Positions 3,878-6,503 of a DNA stretch of 6,503 nt are shown piece after piece. The translations under genes were made by a program, and so were the position numbers. The DNA is from Alphaproteobacteria bacterium (lineage in GTDB: Bacteria > Pseudomonadota > Alphaproteobacteria > Sphingomonadales > Sphingomonadaceae). Position 1 is the stretch's first letter, and each line of letters starts with the position of its first letter. The DNA is taken from the NCBI GenBank assembly GCA_028293055.1, contig JAQGLD010000022.1, positions 1 to 6,503 of the forward strand, in the 5' to 3' direction. The notes under the pieces were generated by a model. It was not told where the DNA came from and did not search any database. It saw nothing but the letters and a program-made list of their open reading frames with translations.

Positions 3878-6433
3878 GTGGTAAAGCCCGCCAATCCCCT
3901 CGATACCTACAACAGGAAGCGCGACTTCGCGAAGACTGCCGAGCCCAAGGGGACGTTCGACACGCTCTCCTGGGGGAATGGCAACGCCTTCATGGTCCAG
4001 AAGCACGACGCCACCCGGCTCCACTGGGATTTCCGGATCGAGATGGACGGGACGATGAAAAGCTGGGCGGTGACTCGCGGTCCAAGCCTCGATCCCGCCG
4101 ACAAGAGGCTTGCGGTCCGCACCGAGGACCACCCCCTCTCCTACGCGACGTTCGAGGGCACCATCCCGAAGGGCGAATATGGCGGCGGCACGGTGATGCT
4201 GTGGGACCGCGGCATCTGGGTGCCGACGCCCGGCAAGGACCCGCGCAAGACGATCGAGGAAGGCCATCTCCATTTCACCCTCCACGGCGAGCGGATGAAC
4301 GGCGACTGGATCATGATCCGCCTCAAGCCGCGCCCCGGCGAGCGCAACGAGAACTGGATATTGCGCAAGATCGAGGACGAGTTTGCCGGCAATTCGGCCG
4401 GGCTGGTCGAGAAATATCTGACCTCGGTGAAGACCGGGCGAACGATGCTCGAGATCGAATCCGGGAAGAAGGCGAAGGAGCTGCCCGGGTGGAAGAAGCC
4501 GCCCCGGTATGGGGAGCTGCCGAAGCCGAAGGCCAAGGCTGGTGGAAGGGGTTCCGCACGGGTATCAGCCCCCCCTCCGCCGCGCCCAGCGCGGTCCCCC
4601 TCCCCATCCCGGGGAGGAATGGCCCTGCCTGCCTTCCGCTCTCCCCAGAAGGCGACTTTGGTCGACCATGTTCCCGACGGATCCGGCTGGATCCACGAGA
4701 TGAAATATGACGGCTATCGCTGCGAGCTCGCGGTCGCCGGGGGCAAGGCGCGTATCTATACGAGATCGGGCCTCGACTGGTCGGACAAGTTTCCGGAGCT
4801 GATCGAGGCGGCGCAGCAGCTCGAGATCGGCTCGGCTCTGCTCGACGGCGAGATCGTCGCGCTCGACGACAAGGGCAAGACCGGCTTCTCCGCGCTCCAG
4901 CAGGCGATCAGCGAGGGCGGCCGCGGCCTCACCCTGTTCCTCTTCGATGCGCTCGAGATAGACGGCGAGGACCTCGCCAGGGTCCCGAATGTCGAGCGAA
5001 AGGCGCGGCTCGCCTCGCTGGTCGGCGAGGGCAAGCCCCCCTTCATCCTCTATGCCGAGCATATCGTCGGCCAAGGCGAGAAACTGTTCGAGGCGATGTG
5101 CGAGGCCGGCCAGGAAGGGATCATCTCGAAGCGCGCCGACTCTCCGTATCGCGGCGACCGGACCAAGAATTGGCTGAAGGTCAAATGCACCCACCGCCAG
5201 GAATTCGTCATCGCGGGCTGGACTCCGAGCGAGAGCAAGGGCCGGGCGATCCGGGCCTTGCTGCTCGCGGTCAACGAGGGCGGCGAACTGCGCTATGCCG
5301 GCAAGGTCGGCACCGGCTTCAGCATGGCGACGCTCGAGGACCTGCGCGCCAGGCTGGAAAAGATCGAGACCGACAAGGCCGCGGTCTCCGTGCCAAGGGC
5401 CGAGGCGCGCGGCGCCCATTGGGTGAAGCCGAAGCTGGTCGCCGAGATTGCCTTCGCCGAGTTCACCGCCGAGGGCGTGGTCCGTCACGCCAGCTTCCTC
5501 GGCCTGCGCGGCGACAAACCTGCCGCGCAGGTCGTCCGCGAGGAGCCGCAGCCGCTCCCCGAAGCCCCGGCCGACAAGATCAGGATCAGCAATCCCGAGC
5601 GCATCGTCTTTCCCGAGGACAATATCAGCAAAGGCGAGCTCGCCGCTTATTTCCGGGCGGTCGGCCCGGTCATGCTGCCCTGGGTCGCCAATCGCCCGCT
5701 CACCCTCGTCCGCTGCCCGCAGGGCCGGGGCAAGAAATGCTTCTTCCAGAAGCACGATGCCGGCACGTTCGGAGCACATGTCCACCAGATCCCGATCGTG
5801 GAGAAAAAGGGCCAGACCGAGAATTACATCTACATCGCCGATCTGGCCGGCCTGCTCACCTGCGTCCAGATGGGTGGAATCGAGTTCCACGGCTGGGGCT
5901 CGCGAAACGAGGATGTCGAGAAGCCCGACCGGTTGGTCTTCGACATCGATCCCGACGAAGGCCTCGGCTTCGATGCGGTGCGCAAGGCGGCGCGCGACAT
6001 CAAGCGCCATCTCGCCGACATGGGACTGCAGACCTTTCCGATGCTCACCGGCGGCAAGGGCGTGCATGTCATCGTGCCGCTCACCCCTGAGGCGGAGTGG
6101 CCGGCCGTGAAGGATTTCGCCCAGCGCTTCGCCGTCGCCTTGTCCACCGCCGAGCCCGACCGGTTCACTGCCAATCTCTCAAAGGCATCTCGCAAGGGCC
6201 GGATGTTCCTCGATTATCTTCGCAACCAGCGCGGCTCGACTGCAGTCATGCCTTACTCGACCCGAGCCCGGCCGGGGGCCCCGATCGCCGCGCCGATCGC
6301 TTGGGACGAGCTGGACGATTATGAGGGCGGCAATCGGTACACCCTGCGCGACGCGGATTTGCTGATCGAGCGCGCACAGAGCCGGGCCCTGCAGGGCTGG
6401 GGCGAAGCCTCGCAGGTCCTTCCAGACCTTTAG
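3878..6433 (+). CDS. ligD: ATP-dependent DNA ligase LigD (phosphoesterase–ligase–polymerase)
   Basis: Multifunctional NHEJ enzyme that trims 3' ends, fills gaps and seals double-strand breaks held by Ku; 851 residues with a GTG start. Phosphoesterase domain, about 15–200: metal/catalytic set His43, His49, Asp51, Arg53, His85, Tyr89. Linker, about 205–255, Pro/Ser/Arg-rich. Adenylyltransferase domain, about 258–440: nucleotidyl Lys276 in EMKYDGYR (KxDG), YTRSGLDW, LLDGEIVALD with Glu325, EGIISKR, and WLKVK (432–436). OB fold about 441–550. Polymerase/primase domain, about 565–845: metal-binding Asp689 and Asp691 in DIDPDEG, GGKGVHVIVPL with His730, and Asp779 in FLDYLRN, followed by MPYSTRARPGAP. 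All expected catalytic residues are present, so all three activities are likely intact. Length and domain order match the Pseudomonas-type LigD (about 840 residues) rather than the mycobacterial order. The oddity is a repeat-derived linker (residues 222–247). Confidence 0.97.
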   Translation: MVKPANPLDTYNRKRDFAKTAEPKGTFDTLSWGNGNAFMVQKHDATRLHWDFRIEMDGTMKSWAVTRGPSLDPADKRLAVRTEDHPLSYATFEGTIPKGEYGGGTVMLWDRGIWVPTPGKDPRKTIEEGHLHFTLHGERMNGDWIMIRLKPRPGERNENWILRKIEDEFAGNSAGLVEKYLTSVKTGRTMLEIESGKKAKELPGWKKPPRYGELPKPKAKAGGRGSARVSAPPPPRPARSPSPSRGGMALPAFRSPQKATLVDHVPDGSGWIHEMKYDGYRCELAVAGGKARIYTRSGLDWSDKFPELIEAAQQLEIGSALLDGEIVALDDKGKTGFSALQQAISEGGRGLTLFLFDALEIDGEDLARVPNVERKARLASLVGEGKPPFILYAEHIVGQGEKLFEAMCEAGQEGIISKRADSPYRGDRTKNWLKVKCTHRQEFVIAGWTPSESKGRAIRALLLAVNEGGELRYAGKVGTGFSMATLEDLRARLEKIETDKAAVSVPRAEARGAHWVKPKLVAEIAFAEFTAEGVVRHASFLGLRGDKPAAQVVREEPQPLPEAPADKIRISNPERIVFPEDNISKGELAAYFRAVGPVMLPWVANRPLTLVRCPQGRGKKCFFQKHDAGTFGAHVHQIPIVEKKGQTENYIYIADLAGLLTCVQMGGIEFHGWGSRNEDVEKPDRLVFDIDPDEGLGFDAVRKAARDIKRHLADMGLQTFPMLTGGKGVHVIVPLTPEAEWPAVKDFAQRFAVALSTAEPDRFTANLSKASRKGRMFLDYLRNQRGSTAVMPYSTRARPGAPIAAPIAWDELDDYEGGNRYTLRDADLLIERAQSRALQGWGEASQVLPDL
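4541..4617. repeat. Copy of the palindromic repeat embedded in frame in ligD
   Basis: About 77 bp within ligD, encoding residues 222–247. It shares with the Ku–ligD repeat, in the same order and orientation: a GGTGGA-(A)GGG arm (4541–4551); a complementary CCCCCCTCCGCC arm (4570–4581; one A·C mismatch and one G·T pair); a small hairpin, CCGCGC (4580–4585) with GCGCGG (4589–4594); a TCCCCCTCCCC stretch; and CGGGGAGGA at the right end. CCTCCCC (4599–4605) and GGGGAGG (4611–4617) form a further hairpin. It lacks the outer left arm of the intergenic copy. Translated, it yields a low-complexity stretch rich in Pro, Ser and Arg. Confidence 0.7.
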
Positions 6434-6448
6434 GCCCCGTCGTCTGGA
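6421..6448. repeat. Inverted repeat spanning the ligD stop codon
   Basis: TCCAGAC (6421–6427) and GTCTGGA (6442–6448) are exact 7-bp complements separated by 14 bases that include the TAG stop (6431–6433). A stem could form at the end of the ligD mRNA. No run of T follows, so it is not a typical intrinsic terminator; a role in 3' end protection is only possible. Confidence 0.35.
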
Positions 6449-6462
6449 GCGGCTTGAAAATG

Positions 6463-6474
6463 CGGCCCGGGCCG
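6463..6474. repeat. GC-only 12-bp palindrome after ligD
   Basis: CGGCCCGGGCCG is a perfect palindrome. On the minus strand it is followed by CATTTTC, so it could be a weak terminator for a convergent gene entering from the right. As a hairpin it forms only four pairs around a four-base loop, so chance in GC-rich DNA is a real alternative. The rest of 6434–6503 shows nothing I can assign. Confidence 0.2.
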
Positions 6475-6503
6475 TGCCAGGGCGTAGTGGTGGCGCCGAG
6501 GGA

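Noticed and set aside
4565..6067. 500-codon minus-strand open frame inside ligD
   Set aside because: ligD is intact with all three domains. The antisense frame has no recognisable motif, and its length is explained by codon bias.
5098..6090. 330-codon plus-strand open frame overlapping ligD in another frame
   Set aside because: Arg/Gly/Ala-rich translation with no family features; a frame shadow of ligD.

Overview
The window is high-GC DNA with dense gene packing and compact proteins. The gene set is a Lrp-type regulator, a Ku gene, and a LigD with the order phosphoesterase–ligase–polymerase. Together with a hairpin-rich intergenic repeat, this points to an alphaproteobacterium, most likely a sphingomonad. 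That assignment is inferred from protein and repeat style, not from any marker gene.

Left block, minus strand (1–2199). A class I aminotransferase of the AspC/TyrB (aspartate/aromatic) family is followed, with an 8-nt overlap, by the alpha half of a thiamine-diphosphate 2-oxoacid dehydrogenase E1 that runs off the left edge. The overlap suggests one transcript. The simplest reading is amino acid to 2-oxoacid (aminotransferase), then 2-oxoacid to acyl-CoA (E1 with E2/E3 encoded elsewhere). A divergent Lrp/AsnC regulator (2314–2796) shares a 114-bp intergenic region with this pair and is the natural candidate to control it.

Right block, plus strand (2860–6433). A Ku gene and a three-domain ATP-dependent DNA ligase D form a two-gene non-homologous end-joining (NHEJ) cassette. 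The Ku gene has a possible general-stress (EcfG-type) promoter and a 12-bp palindrome just upstream.

The most unusual structure is a palindromic repeat of about 122 bp filling the Ku–ligD gap. Its right end also forms the Shine-Dalgarno (SD) sequence of ligD. A second, shorter copy of the same repeat lies in frame inside ligD, where it encodes a Pro/Ser/Arg-rich linker between the phosphoesterase and ligase domains.

The last 70 bases hold no gene that I can support, only two short inverted repeats. No rRNA, tRNA, CRISPR array or transposase is visible. No gap longer than 300 bases lacks a gene. Apart from the in-frame repeat, I see no evidence for an entirely new multi-gene system.
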